This document shows, piece by piece, positions 12,331 through 26,164 of a stretch of DNA of 64,000 nucleotides (position 1 is the stretch's first letter; the number at the start of each line of letters is the position of its first letter). The position numbers and the translations under genes were made by a program. The notes beneath the pieces are model-generated. The model did not search any database. It worked only from the letters and a program-made list of their open reading frames with translations, and was not told where the DNA came from. The stretch spans positions 62,343 to 126,342 of the forward strand of contig WBMV01008410.1 in NCBI GenBank assembly GCA_013396655.1, written 5' to 3'. Origin of the DNA: Campylorhamphus procurvoides. Its lineage: Eukaryota > Chordata > Aves > Passeriformes > Dendrocolaptidae.

Positions 12331-15199
12331 TCAGCTCTGTGAGAATACTGCTAGGGGATACCTCTAGAGGAGAAAGAGAAATATGGAGAAGAAAGGAAAG
12401 CAACAGAGACCTGAAGTCAAGGTCCCAAGATACGAATGAGAAGCATCAGGATGTGGGCTGGCAAGTGGAAGAATGTAGCCTGAAGGGAATACAGAGCATG
12501 AATCTGCTGATGAGGATCATCTAACACCAAACCTCTACGGTAATGCAAGACAACTGTGTGTGTTTCCCAGAGTAGGTCAGTGCAAACTTTCTCTTCAACT
12601 CCAGCTTCCTACTGCATTTTTTATGCTACTCTCCCTGCCTTGCATACCTAGCCCAGTGCAAACAGGGCAAAAAGTCTAATGAACTTCTGACATCCCAGGA
12701 GAAAAGGAGGCCACTTGTATCCTCACTGGAGAGGTCACTTCACTCATTCTGTGCATGCAGAGAAGTATGGAGGAGTGGGAAAAGCAGCCTTGGTCCAGTC
12801 AGTGTGCATTTGGGGTCCAGAGATCTCAATCTGTCAGAGGCTTTCTTGTTGAGCTGTCCTTAGCTGCTTTGTTGGCCTCTGGCACTCGTCCCTGTGTTGT
12901 GTTTGACATAGGAATGTGGCCCCTGAGGGAACAAACAGGTGAGAGTCTAATGTTTGGTTCCTCTGTCCTCAGCTGTTAACATGCTAGCCTAATAAACACA
13001 CTGGGAAGTGCTGTGAGGAGAATAAGCAAGCAGATTCCTGGTGCAACACTGTGCAAAGCAGAGCATCTGAATCCCAGCAGGAAGAAAACAAACTGAAAGT
13101 AGGGCCAGCCTTATCCAGTGCTATTTTTAACTGAGCTCTGCTTCCTTCAGATAAATCTGAGTCTCTGAAGCATGAGTGATGCACAAGCCTCGGGCTGAGC
13201 CTTTGCCCTGCATCAGTAGCACTCCCATGGCCATGCTCTCTGCTTACTGTTGGGTCCCTCCCAGTATCACCAAATGTGCTCTTTAGAGGGAGAGGTTTTG
13301 TTACCCTTTTCCTGCACCCCAGATTTGTGGATGGTCTGTGAACATGCTGATGCAGTGGGCCTGATGCTTTGCTGCTCTCTATTGCTCTCACACCCTTGGG
13401 TTCTCTGATGCTCAAGACTTGGTGCCTGGGGCTCTGAGTCCCAGGAAGATGCTATCAAGGTGGAGGGTAGTTGATCTAGGTGTAGGAAAGCAGTATTTTG
13501 AAGATGAGTGTTTATGGGACTAAACGGGATGTGGGAGTTTATTTTAAAGTGTTTCCTCATAGTTGGTTAACTAATCAGCTGTTTTCCCTCAGCTATCAGG
13601 AAACTTTTAAGAGCTTTGGCAGAGAAAATGCCAGGAATGCTTGTAGTAAAATTTGCAAGTAGCCATCTGCTGCTAGAAGTAGAGAATTTGTAAATTTCTT
13701 AGATGAGAAGTTCCAGGCATTGTCTGTAGCATATTCTACAAGATAAGCCTGGTATTTTCTGGTACCCATGAATAAAGTCATCATCCAATCCCACGCCTAT
13801 GGTGCAGGTGTCTGGCAGTCTGCAGATGAGGGCTGCAAGCAGTGTTGGGCTGTTCCTTCTGTTCCAGGAAGTTTTGAGATGATTTTTGTTGTCACAGCAT
13901 TGCTGAAGTAATCCATCCTCCTGCCTCTTCGCTTGGTGAGATACAGTCCTGCCAATGCCGGCCACCTTGGTTGCTGCCTAAGTCCTTTGTAGATGAAACC
14001 CCTGCCTTTGTTCAGTCTGATCTACTGTTACCAAACTGGTCAGCCACCCTGAGCCTTCTAACAGCCATGTCTATTATAACAAACACACGGTAGGTAAAGT
14101 AAGGAGACATCTGAGTAAATCCCTGCTTCTGTTACAGATAGGATAGGACGGCAAGGAGTACCCTAGGTCAGAGTTGCTCATTAAAGATGTAAGAGAAATG
14201 CAGGAAGCCCAAACTGACTGGAAGGCTTTGGAATTTTTGAACATTTTTACATTCATCAGATGTCTAAACCGTTTCTCTCTAAGGCAAACAGTACAGCCAA
14301 GTATTGAAGTCTTAGTGTAACTCTTCCCTTTAGGAAGAGTTACTCCTTGCAGACCTTACTTCTGCAAGGGCTTCTGTTTTGGGAGCAAGTTTACTTCCTA
14401 AGCATATTGAGCCAATCCAATTCTGTCTTGTTGCATGGTAAAATGTCAACAAATTTGCCTACAAAGCATAGAATAGCACTGAGAACCCCCTTTGCTTAGC
14501 AGCTCCCTTATCTGCAAATTATTGTCTTAGCTGAAACATTTGCATTTAAAAGAAAATACAGATTTTAAGATAGAACATTTTCAATGAATTTATTTTTAAG
14601 TAACAGGTAATTTTCATTTATCTCTCTCAATCAGCTTTTACTCACACTCAAAAGACTTGTTTGCTGTACAAAGCAGCCTCATCTATTGCAGTGAATGAAA
14701 CAGTCACAGTGTGATTGAACATGACAATCAGTAAATATGTGAGAGGTGAGACTGAATTTAAAATCAGACTGAACCTTCCTTTCTGGAGCTAGGGAACTGT
14801 TTGTGAATCACAGAAATGAGAAGCAGCAGAGGCCTTGAGAGTGTCCTCTTCTTCCCAACTATCACAGATGTTGTGTTTCATTCCTTAAGTGCTTTCTTTA
14901 AATTGAGATTGGGCAGTCTAGCTGTCTTCACCAGCACTGACAGACTGGAGTCATTGCCTTCTGTGTTATGTAGGCTACACACCTCTTAATACATGAGAAA
15001 AAGATTTCTGTACCCCTCCAGCAGTATCACTTCTCTGATTCCCACACCAGCCTCTGATCCTTTCCTGCACTACTGTCACTTACCCGGAAATCCCCTAATT
15101 TCTACATGCTTATGTGCTTTCTTCTCCCTGTCTGTGTCCCTCTCCCCTCATCTTTATCACATTTCACCTATTATTTTCAGATTGGGTTCCAGTTTTTTG

Positions 15200-15590
15200 A
15201 TATAAGTTTGAATGCTGATTTTAACAGGATCCTCTGTCTCTCAACTGTGCCATCTGCAAATATTCTGTGTATTTTGGAATTCACTATGCAACTTACTAAT
15301 GAAAACATTGTACAGAACTGAACCCAGGATAGTTACTTGTGGGAAATGTCTAGAGATGTTCTCTCAAACAGTCAAGAAATCACTGACTAAACTCTTGGAA
15401 ATTAATTTTCAAGCACTCATCAACTTCATAGTATTTCCTTATCTTGCTTTGGAAAACAGGGAATGCGCCAAAAACTTTACAGAATTAAAGGTAAGGCACA
15501 TCTACTCCTTCCTTTAGACCTGTTACCCTGAGAGGGAAGGAAATAAATTCTATTTGACAAGCCTATATGCACTGTCCCTTATATTCTTAT
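15200..15590 (-). mobile_element. Old CR1 LINE reverse-transcriptase fragment, antisense
   Basis: The + strand shows the complement of CR1 RT text. CATCTGCAAAT is the complement of the FADDTK region, ACAGAACTGAACCCAGGA lies over the VPQGSVLGPVLF region, and the AAAACTTTACAGAATTAAAGG and GACCTGTTACCCTGAGA segments match the SKAFDT and VTxLVDE regions. It is heavily decayed, so the ends are approximate. Confidence 0.6.
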
Positions 15591-18500
15591 CCTATACATT
15601 TTTGTGGATGACTTAATACTTTGTTCTCAGGAAGGACAAAAATCAGAGATGCAGACCAGCAATCTCTTGCTGAGTGTGGACCACAGGGTAGAAACCCTTT
15701 ATGCTGTACCCTGCCTTGCTGGCTCCAAGATGGGCATGCTGGTCACTCCATGGTCCTGGTCCCCCTCACTGAAAGACCAGCTGGGCATCCCTGCCTGCCT
15801 GCCCACCCATGCTTACCTTTGAAAAGAAGTCCAAACCCACACATACCCAGAGCACAGCCAGGTCTTATCCTGCTATAAGGAGAAGACTTATGCTCAAAGT
15901 TCAAGCAAGACCCAGGAGCTGCTTCTCTACCAAGTATAGACTTAGCCAAAGAGGCTGACTAGGCTGCTTTGACCTTTGACCAAGCTCTTTCGTTATCCCA
16001 GCTCTTTAAAATCTTCATTATTGCCTTGAGTCAGAATGAGCCATCTGGATTTAGCTCACTCTTTGCCTTTACCCCAACTAACCATGGTGAGGAGTAAAGA
16101 GCTCTGTCTTCCTTTCTCCAGTTTCCACACAGAAAAACTTGTCCTGCTGTCCAAGTTGGCACTGAGGAGCAACTCCAGACACTGCCCAGTTCCTCACCTC
16201 TAAACCTTGCTCTGCCTGCCTCTTGAAGCATAAAAACTAATGATGGTGTTACTTCACTTGTCAGTGAAGTACCCTGTGCTTTCAAGGTGAACAAGTGAAT
16301 AATTTTGGGGGTTTCTTGTGAGTGACTGCAGGAGCAGCTTCTTCAAACTGCCTGGGCTTGGCTTTGCTTGTGTAGCTGGCAGAGGATCCTCTGGGAGGTG
16401 TCAAGGCCCACTTATGGTGCCAGGCTGGGTCACATGATAAGCAGCAAGTGAAGAACAACTGGCAATGTCCTTGATGGAAAGCATCTGGGGACTTTGTTAT
16501 AGATGCAGTACTTTGTCTCAGCAGCAAGGAGGGACAAACTATTTGCTCCAGGAAAACAAAAAGTCAGCAGACTCAGGATAAGATGAGTGTCCAAGGAGAC
16601 TTTCACAGCAACAGATCCCTCGGCAAACAGAACAGAGAGTTACACAGGGAGGAGAATAAACAAAAAAAAATGCCAATTTGTCATTCGCAGGAGGAGAATG
16701 CGAAAGATTTCTTTTCTACTGGTAATGACTTGATGTTTCTGGATGCTGTTTTGCTGAAAGTTGTTGTAAGGAACCAACAAGAAACACATTTGGAGGTGAC
16801 AGAGGGAAGAAATGAGAACTGCATATTAGCTCAAATCAGAGACTGCTGGGAGGGAGTCCAGGAGAATATTTGCATTAGAGCACAGGGGAAATCAGGCTGG
16901 TTCCAGCAGGTATGACCTATGGAGCAACTTATGGTAGATCAGCACTTCAGCATGAGCCCTCAACATGATGCTTAGGCAGACTAAAAGACAGGCTAGCTGT
17001 AAAATGGAGAAAGTGTCCAATATACAGACCAAAGGTGCACACAGCTGTTTGGGCTTGGATGGGTATTCCCAGCTGGCGTTTGGCCTGTCTGTCTCTGCAA
17101 GGACCTACACAGTGCTCATCTGTCAGCTGGTGACCTGGGCCCCAGTGTGATGGATGCAGCCAAACTGCATGAGAATCTCAGCCCTTGCTAAATCACAGCA
17201 CATGTTCAGCTCTTCTACCTCGAGAGAGCCCCAGAGCTCTGCTGGCACTTTGCTTTGGCCGAGGCTTGTGCATAAAGACATGGGAAATGTGGTTTGGACA
17301 TTGGGTTTGTCTCAGTACTTTGCTGCCAGGGCAGGCACAGCTGGAGCAAGCTGAGGGCCAGTTTCCTTGCTCTGTTTGCATCCTTGTTCCAGGAGCAGAT
17401 GTTTGCCCATGGGAAGCCTTGAGTAAAAGAAATATCCAGATCCCACTGCTTACCATGTGTGCCCAAGGTGTGGGGAGAAGAGGAGGGCTGGGAGAGCCCA
17501 GAGGGGTTGGGAAACATTTGTACTCCTGTGTGACGCACAGCTGGACTTCCACAAGAGGCTGTGGCTCTGTTCAGATAAGGAGGGAGGTAGGTGACCTCCC
17601 CGAGCTGCTGGGCTGGGCAGAATGGCACGGTCTCTGGGAAGGCTTGTACAACACTGACTTACAAAGAAACACTTCAGGCAGAGGAACAAAGATGTGTCTA
17701 AAGCTGAGTACTAGGGAAAATCACAAAGTTAAATTAATGAAGAGAAAGCGAATATACAAAATGAGCTGTGATTACGCTGGGTCATAAAAGGGAAGGGGAA
17801 AATAATTGAGAGTGTATTAGAAGTTAAAGGAGTGAAGAATATAGGCGCATTACTAAAGCAAGCTTTCAACTAATACTGAGTGTTATGAATAAGGATGAAA
17901 TGTTTTATACTATATTGTTTAATCCTACAATAAGTGTCTGAGACTGGTTGCTAAGTGTGATTAATGTAAAGAAGTTAAAAGCACAGGTCAGAATAGGGAA
18001 ATAGCATGTTAAAGACTGTTTAGATGAGACAGGTTCTTGCTCATCAGCAAGATCAGCTTAAACATACCCTGGAGTACTTAAAGAAGTAGCCAGACCAATT
18101 TCAGACCATTACACAAATTTCAGAGTGGTTTTGGTCTACATTCATCCTGCATTTTAAACAGAGGCTTGAGTTTATGTGCAAATCCATTTGCAATATCTGA
18201 ATTGAGTGAGTACCTTGACTCAGAGGCAGGGTTGGAGTACTCTGGGACATGGATGAAGAGGATGATCACTCTGCTGTCACTGATGGACCCACACACATTC
18301 ATGTACCCGTGACATGGACAGAATGAAATATGATAGTTTGCTGTCATCAATCCCCAAACACTTTTCAGTGATGCTGTAAAGCCAATGTCTGGCAAAAAGT
18401 TCTCTGCAGGTGCTTTCCTCAAAGTGACTGTCCTTGTGTGCAGAAGGGACAGTGGCATGGACAGGGTACCAGGGCCCAGAAACCAGTGTTTTCTACAGTT

Positions 18501-18649
18501 CACCCACGCCAAAGGGATCCAGAGCCAGCAACAGGGACAGGCACAGCGTGGATGACAGCACAGCAGTGCATCAGGCTGCACTCGCACCTGTAGGACTAGC
18601 ATGGCCAGAGAAAGTAGGAAGGATCTGAAGGGGCTGGAAGAAGTGAAAA

Positions 18650-19920
18650 AATATCTGGAGAAAAATGTTTGGATTGGACCCAGAGAATTACTGACCAGGC
18701 AGACTAATTTTGAAGGCTGGAAAAGCTCTTGAATAAATGGCAACACTGTTTGTAAATGCCTAGATAATAAGGTGATTCAGAGAAGCTGACATGGATTTGT
18801 CCAGAATAAATTGTCAAGCCAGTATAATTTCTTTTCTTTCCTTTGTTTCAGAGAAATGGGCCTCATGAAGAAGAGAGAGGCAGTCAAGGTTATCACCTCT
18901 ATCCATCTTGACTTGACTAAAGCTTTTGATCCACAGTGACATACTTATAACCAAAGTAGAGAAATATGAATTAGGTAAAATCACCATAAAGAGGCTGCTC
19001 AGGTCGCTCAGGCAGTGTGCTCAAAGAGTGGTTTTACAGAGCTCACAGGTTTTGTCAGACTCTGAAAGTGCTTCAAGTGAGACCCTCCAGCTGTCGGTTC
19101 TGGTCTTTTTTTGATCAATACTTTCATAAACAACTCCAATTACAGAACAGGGAGACCCCTTTGGGAGGACAAGGCACTTTGCAGGACATGATTATGTTCA
19201 AAATTGTCTTGATAAATTGGAAGAGATTCCCAAAATCAATGTGATGAAATTCAATAAAGACAAGAGCAAATACTGCATTTAGAAAGGGGAAATTAAATGC
19301 ACAGATATGAAAGAAGAGATGACTGCTTAGGCAGGGTGCCCAAAGGGGAGAGTATAGCAGATCACTGCCAGTGGTCAGCAATGCAATGCTTTGCAATAAT
19401 AAAAAGACATGTGCCATTCTTATTAATTAGCAAGAATATAAGAAAGATGAGGTTGTAATTCCTACCTCAGGGTGGCCCTGTACCATGTGTTTGCAGCTGC
19501 AGAAAAAGGCTGAAGGGGAAGAACAGGAAAGGTGAAGGCTTGGGTCCTGAAGGCAGGACCTGGAAGCAACAGTTAGAGCAATTGCGTTGATTCGAAGTGG
19601 GGAAAAAAAGAAAAAGGAACAGTGACACAACAGCCTTTTCTTGACCATTTGAAGACTGTTATAAAAAGGAGAATAAACTGTTGTTCTTTGTGTCCACTGG
19701 GGAGATGGTAAGGAATAATTGGCTTGACTGTTGGTAAAGGAAATCTTCTGTATAAGGGCAATAAAGCACGGATGTATCTACAGGGAGGTTGTTGAGTGCC
19801 TGTTGTTGAAGGCTTGTGAGAGCAGCCTGTGTGAATTGTCACCAGTGGCAGGGGAGTGTCTGATTTTGCCTCAGAGCAGGATGCGCTTTTTGGGTCCCTC
19901 CAAACCCTGCACTGCCTAGG
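18650..19920 (+). mobile_element. Old CR1-type LINE, 3' half (about 1.3 kb)
   Basis: Reading the + strand with several frameshifts recovers CR1 RT landmarks in order. They are GPREL..RPGRL around 18680, CATGGATTTGTC near 18790 (HGFV), LDLTKAFD near 18910, KFNKDKSKYC near 19250, and a long stretch resembling the WNRLPREVV and SLEVF region near 19780. A tail around 19850-19915 resembles the DLDDLSRSLPALHF-type 3' end of turtle and crocodile CR1s. The order and spacing fit one element truncated at its 5' end. It is badly decayed and non-coding, of a much older subfamily than the copies that end in ATTCTATGA. Confidence 0.75.
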
Positions 19921-22900
19921 CTTTGCCTAGGACTGTACTGATTATCAGGTTGGCACTGGAGGAAATTTGTCCCTGGGTCATATTGGCAGGGACTTCTCTC
20001 AAGAGCCCAAGGAGTTGTTTGCCTGGCAAAGTTGTCTGAGCATCTTACTTGGCCAGTTCATGTAAGGGTGATTATGGGGATTTGATAATGCCTTTGTCTT
20101 TCCTCTTCTCTAGCTGTGGCAGATTTTATTGTTTTCTTTTTCAGGCATGGGATGACTGTAATGCTCTTATTTCCCATAGGGCGGGTGTCAGCAGGACTGT
20201 GGTACTGCAACACTAGCAAAGAGCTCCTTGAAAGATAATTAATAGAAGGAGAAGGAATTGCTCATCAGTCAATGTGCACGTGTTGCATGGGGCACCCCAC
20301 ACTGAGTTTTGGCAAGCCAGGGGTGAACCAGGGGGATCTGTCTTTGCTGTAGCTGGTGTCACCTCACAGAACTGCAGTCAGAGCCTGCCTGTGGCTGCCT
20401 GCACCACGCTCAAATCAGCCTCCTGACCAGCGTGAGTTTGACCAATTGCACAATGTCAGTGAAAGTAACAAGCCTGTGTGCCCTGAAAACTGATCAAGCA
20501 TTATTTCTTTCATAGGAATGACATCAGAAATGTAGTTTTCAAATCACATTGGATAAATGGTCTAATCTCCTTCTGGACGGGAGCCATTACCAGCTGCCAT
20601 AGATAAAAATGATAGCATTCTCTTGCTAGGAATGAATGGATTATCGCCCTGCTAACCTGCTGTACATAGTAATGAACATGCAGCTCTTAGTGTCTATTTT
20701 TCCATAAATAAATAGGGTTTTGAATAGTCTCAACTTCTTTATAAATAAACACGCTTTAAGAAATAAAAAGTGATAGGCTATTGTAACAGCGATGAGTTTC
20801 ACACACTAATATTGCACTACAAAAATAGGCAGGTGAAAGATTACACTGAAAAAATGGCAGCCAGATCCTTGCTTTTGTTACAGAGCTCATCATGATCAGG
20901 GACATAAAATACTGCTTTGTGTTTGCCTGTCTCCTCTTTGCTGTTTACACACACTTTTCTTTTTCATGTGCTTCTTTACTCTTACTGTATCATAATTGAA
21001 CTTTTGCAGTAAATTATTTCACAGAGCCAAAATCCTGGGTTGATTATCACATGCTTCAGGGAAGAATTAACTTCTTGCCACTACACCGACAGTTGTCTGG
21101 TTCTTTCCTCAAATGCTCCACCCTGCACAGCGTGGATACTGCTAATGACAGGAGGTTGTGCCATGTTGACAGGCCTCTGGGAGCAGAGAAAAGGCCAGTT
21201 CTGAGCAGATGCCCCATTTGATTGCAGTATCATGAAGGCTAATTACTGTAATAAGCATTTATTGAATTCAGAGATCAGGAGGAAAGAGATCACAAACACT
21301 ATTAAGGTGTCAGAGGTGTTGAAGGAAAATTGAAAGTATTAAGATATCTGAAATTCAAGCTAGCATCACTGAGAACTGCTGATATTCATCTGAGGGCAGA
21401 GTCTGATGCCCCTGAGGGACTGTTTTCAAGCTGTCTACAATACGTGCCTAACTCAGCTACTGTTGACTGCTTTAAATGTTGGAGCCAGAGTATCCCAAGC
21501 AAGTCAGCATGCTTACTTTTTGGGGCTGGTGAATCTGGCTGTCACTGTAATAGATCAAGAGAAGTAGATGTGACACCTAACTGAGCACCAACAGCAGAAA
21601 ACTTGAGTGGATCTCCATCAGAGAGAGCATATTTGAAGTGGGTAGATCTGGGGAAAAGCTCTTTTCTTGGGGAATGCTGAAAGAATTGGCTTGGGAAAAT
21701 CCACCCATGAGCTTGTGATAGCACTTGTGTTGTTGGTCACCTGCAGATGAGGTTCCTGCAGGACACTGTGTTAACATAGACATGAGGACTCAGAAGTTGT
21801 GTCTGCACAGGGTGATGGGGGTGGGCTGCTGAACCTTCATCTATGTATTTTCCTCTAATGTGGTGGGCTAGGAAGCATGACTGTTTTTCCCAAATATTAG
21901 GGAAAGTAAACTGAAGAGAAAAAATATGAGTTAGAGGAGAGCTGTGTTGGACATATAAAAACATCTTATTGTCCAGCAGTTTTAGAGTGACATTTTTTAA
22001 ATCTCTGATTGAAAGAAATTACCCTCTTTCTGTGCCCAGTATGAGCCTTGTTGGGCATGTTTTTGTAACCAGTTCCCCTGAGCTCTGCATTTCTCACTTT
22101 GAATTAAAACTCCTCACTATACCAGCCTCTTCATATGAGGCAGCTGCTAGTGACTGTCACTGTCAGCAGTAGCTCATGATCCAAGGGAGATGTTCCTGGA
22201 ATAGATATACCCAGCACATTTTGTGCACAACGGCCAGCCTTGGCAATCACTGTGTTGTTGAACCTGTCTTTTTATCATTAAGCATTTTATTCTGGACCAT
22301 AATGAATTAGGCTGTTCCTTTATGCCAAGTAGCAGAAGTGGTGCCACAACACTCACAATTTCACCTGTGCAAGGGTGTTCAAAAGTATATGCCACTCAAG
22401 GCTCTTCAGTCGTATCTTATGGGCATGAAACTGCATTTTGATATATTCTCAGATGAATTCCTTTTATGTTTGACTTTTCCTTCCTCAGAGTAGTGTGTAA
22501 TAGGTAGGAAATCAGTTCACTAGAGGGTTAACTACTCATTGCTGAGTCTCTTGCTGAATTTTCATGCTCCACAGAACTTCACAGTATAAACAATTTTACA
22601 AAGAGAATTAACAGTTTTTCCCAAGAAACTGTCATAGGAATACCCAGTCTGTGTAATTAAACTATTGAGAATACTGCTTGTTTGCTGAAATAGGTACTAG
22701 ATAGGAGGTCATGGATAGAGTATTTGGTAAGCTCTAGGATAATCATGCCCATTTATCATGTTTATAGGATGATGTTTAGGGTACTTTATCTGCCACTCTG
22801 CTTGGACAGGAATAGATATACCTTTGAAAAGCTCAGCAGAACCTTCTGAGGTGCTTTTCCCTATCCTGAACTGACAGATGCCCACAGGAGTGTGTGCTGA

Positions 22901-23714
22901 CAGACCCAGTGACAAGTCATCCTTTTCCTCTCAGTCTGATTGAATTCCCAGATCTGAAAATCGAGCGTTCTTAATGCTTTTGGTCTAACTGAAATGTCTC
23001 TTCTAAACCGTAAGCCATTTATCTTTGTTCTAATCTCTCCTGCTGAACTGTCACACTCAAAAGGCAGATCTCCTTACCAGGCAGACAGAAGGTGTAGGGA
23101 GGATTTCAGTGTTAATGAAGGTGTTTTCATCTCCCTGAAGCAGCAGTGCCCCAAGGACCCATGTCACACATTGCTTACAAGGGCTCATCAGCACCCCATG
23201 TAGGGACAGAAAGCTAATTTGGGGTTGTCTGGCTGAAGGGTAACCATATGGCACTGCACTTGGACTAATTAGTCAAACATGAAGGAGGTAATTTGTGCAG
23301 GGTCAGTGCCTGGGAGCCTTTCTGTGGCACCACTCATGGTGTTTAGAGATGTCCTGGGAGTCTCTGGGATGGTGGTGGGCCGTGGTGCAGAGTGCTGGTG
23401 AATAGCTCAAACACCTCACAAGGCCCATCTTTGATGGCAGTGCTCCTGTCACTGCTAGGGGAGATGGTAATGGGTAGATGCAGAGTCTGTAGGGGCATTA
23501 CCCCCTTGCTGGAGTGGCCTGCAGGAAAAGGAGTGCCAGAAGTGCTGGGAGCAGTACTGAAACTGCCTGTGGAGGTAAGTGTTCACACCTGCCCTGCACC
23601 CTGGGGTGAAAAACAGCTGCTCTTCAGGAAGGATTTCAAAGACCCTGCTGAGGGCATGGGACTCTATCCTGCCTGAGTGCTCTGTGCTGACTGGGATTGT
23701 CTTCTTGTTTTAAG

Positions 23715-23804
23715 GTCAAGTGGCAGAAGGATGACATGGACAACAATTCAAACTTCTTCTCTATTTCCTCAGATGGGCGGATTGTTTCATGGACTTTAGT
23801 TAAG
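23715..23804 (+). CDS. DNAI1: DNAI1 exon B: WD-repeat segment
   Basis: This 90-nt exon has exactly 30 codons and phase 0 at both ends. The acceptor is a T-rich tract ending in ttttaag and the donor is gtaaac. It reads [18 protein letters not shown] and ends [12 protein letters not shown], a typical WD blade with the SSDG turn and a tryptophan near the end of the strand. It joins directly to the VWQ end of the previous exon. The 15.9 kb intron before it is the longest in the window. The AAG acceptor is less common than CAG or TAG but is valid. Confidence 0.95.
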
Positions 23805-26164
23805 GTAAACAGTAGGTGGCAATCCTTTTTTCCAGTCCGTCAAATTGTAATAATCAGTTGCTTCAAAATTTCAATGATTTATTAGCTTTATTTTGTTTTC
23901 CAGTTAACTGGGTTTCAAAAGAAGGGCCAGCAAGAGATTTCAGGTGCAGACAGAGCTGGGTCTAGGGCTCCGTGTTAAACTCTGAAATGAGCAGAGCCAG
24001 CCTATGCCTTGTCAGGATCTAACCTTCATCCTGCCTGCACCCGTAGCACCCCATGGGGCTGAAAATGAAAGATCATTTTCCTGCTTGGCAGCAGCAGGAA
24101 TTTAAGACTAGCCCTTGCTCTTCAAACTTCCTTGTCCCAGAAGAGTTACCCAGAGACAGAACAGAATAATCTACTTTTTTCCCCAACTTCAAGATTCTCA
24201 CCCCCAATATGCTCCCTTATTTATTCTAGTTTGAAATGAGAGAGGGTCAGTGCAAATTTCTCCCCATGTGGCCAAAGTAGCACCAAGGAAGCTCACATTG
24301 GAAGCTGTGGGATAGCAGCATGAAGAGGGTTTCCCCCTGTCATGACATTACCAACTCACACCCAATACAACTTCTGTTAAATAGTTTGTGTACCCTGACT
24401 TTAGTAATTTTTGTCTTTTGGAGTAGATATGTTGATAGAAACCTAGCATTAATGTCCTAAAATGACCCTTAGATTTATGTCTCTGAATCTCAACATGTGG
24501 TTTTTTTTCTGTTGGCTATTTCAATTACATTTGAAGATTTCAAATATTTTACTAAAAAAATAATGGAACCGCCCTAAATGTGAGTTTGAAGCAGCTGCCC
24601 ATTATTCCCCAACAAGCAAAGAAATTTCTTTACATCCTTGGATGCCCATTTTTCAATCTTATTCCAAGCTATCAAGGTTTGCCTGTTTTGAAATTTGCTG
24701 CCATGGCTGGGATTCATGTCTAACAATATATGTAAATCTTAGTCTCATGTTCTATTCAGGAACAGGAGCCTCTTCTACTGTACAGGGTAGGCACGTGCAG
24801 ATGGCACAGATTTTGAAGTTATTTTTTATAGACTCGTCCAGGTTTATCCATACAGCTTCGGAATTAAAAATCCCTTCTGCAAGTGTGTCCCAAGTCCCTC
24901 TCCCAAAAGAGCTGTCAGAGATCCCTAGACAAGGACAGGCTAACAGTGTCCTAGCACTCAGCTCCTGTTTTGACTCCCAAATATAAATGCCCAAAAGATT
25001 TTTGTTGAAGTGGGAAATACATGCCTACAACCGAACACATCCAGTTGAGGTGACTTGGCAGGTTGCACTTATCAGATGAGCCCCAGCAGACTGAATGTGC
25101 TCAGCATGATCACCTTAGGAGGCAGGAAACGCTGAGTGAAGCCTCTTCAGTGAAGTCTGCAGATGGGCTCTGGTAGCAGCTCACCTGGTAGAGAGAATAT
25201 TTTTGTGAGTCACCAGTGCTTAGCCATTTTCCCACATCATAAACTGTGTTTTTGCTGTCCCTTGAGCATGTAGATATTCCTTCCTAAGCATCCTTGGTGT
25301 CATTTCTAAGATCTGCATCCACTTAGCACAGTGTCATTTCTACTTATTCCTTGCCTTACTGTGATGAACTTGGCCATACCCATGTAAAAAGCACCATTTT
25401 AAGATTATTATTTTTAAGTGAAGTTACCTCTGAAATTGCCAGAGCTGGTATGTACCTAGTATACAGGAGTGGAAAAGAGCAAAATTCTAGGTGTTGTCTG
25501 GATTTAATTTTTTTTGGATATTCAATAGGAAAAGCAAGAACCAGGATGAAAGGGGAGTTTTGTATCCAGCAAGGAGAAATGGACAGTCTTCTTGAATTCC
25601 AGCTTTACGAAAGAGCTGTCTCTAGGTTTTATTTAGAATAAAATTGAAGATACTCCAGAGGTCTTCTATTCTGCAAATCTATAGTGCAAATAGGGAATAA
25701 ATGAAAGAGTGCTTTGTTAATCTTTTTGACTAAACTATCCAGAAGTAAAGCTTCTTCAGACATTGATAGCTGTTTGACACTTCCTAAGCTGAGAGCACAA
25801 AGTGAATAAATTCATTCTTACTTCCAGCTGAATGTTTGGGAAGCCACAGTCAAGATTTGCATAGGAGAGTTGTCAAATGTTATCCAGGAACAGTTGATCT
25901 GCCTTGACTGTGGTAGTTGTCTCTGTTAAAAAATGGGCACAAGCACTGTGGACAAACATCATGGAACAGCCCATGAATTGTGTGTACTGACTGTCTTGAG
26001 CTGGCTTTGGGTCATCATAAAGGTGTAAACTATCAAGGAAGGATGCAGGACTCTGCAGCTGGATGACTTTTGGGTGCACACATTGCCCATCCACAAGAAG
26101 ATATGTCAGACCCACTTCAAGGAGTTTTATGGGACACAGCATTGTGTTGCTTCTCAGTCTGATG

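Larger units (their letters stand above)
7863..23714 (+). other. DNAI1: DNAI1 intron between exons A and B (15.9 kb)
   Basis: It starts gtaagg and ends ttttaag. It holds a CR1 tail (about 9.43 kb), an old antisense CR1 piece (15.2-15.6 kb), a 1.3 kb old sense CR1 copy (18.65-19.92 kb), and a weak candidate ORF for a small membrane protein at 12.1-12.3 kb on the minus strand. Two longish open frames, at 17185-17787 (+) and 18120-18746 (-), have no recognised content. The remainder shows nothing I can name. Confidence 0.85.

Noticed and set aside
14800..14880. GAATCACAGAAATGAGAAGC, resembling a CR1 3' end
   Set aside because: Similarity ends after about a dozen bases; too weak to call.
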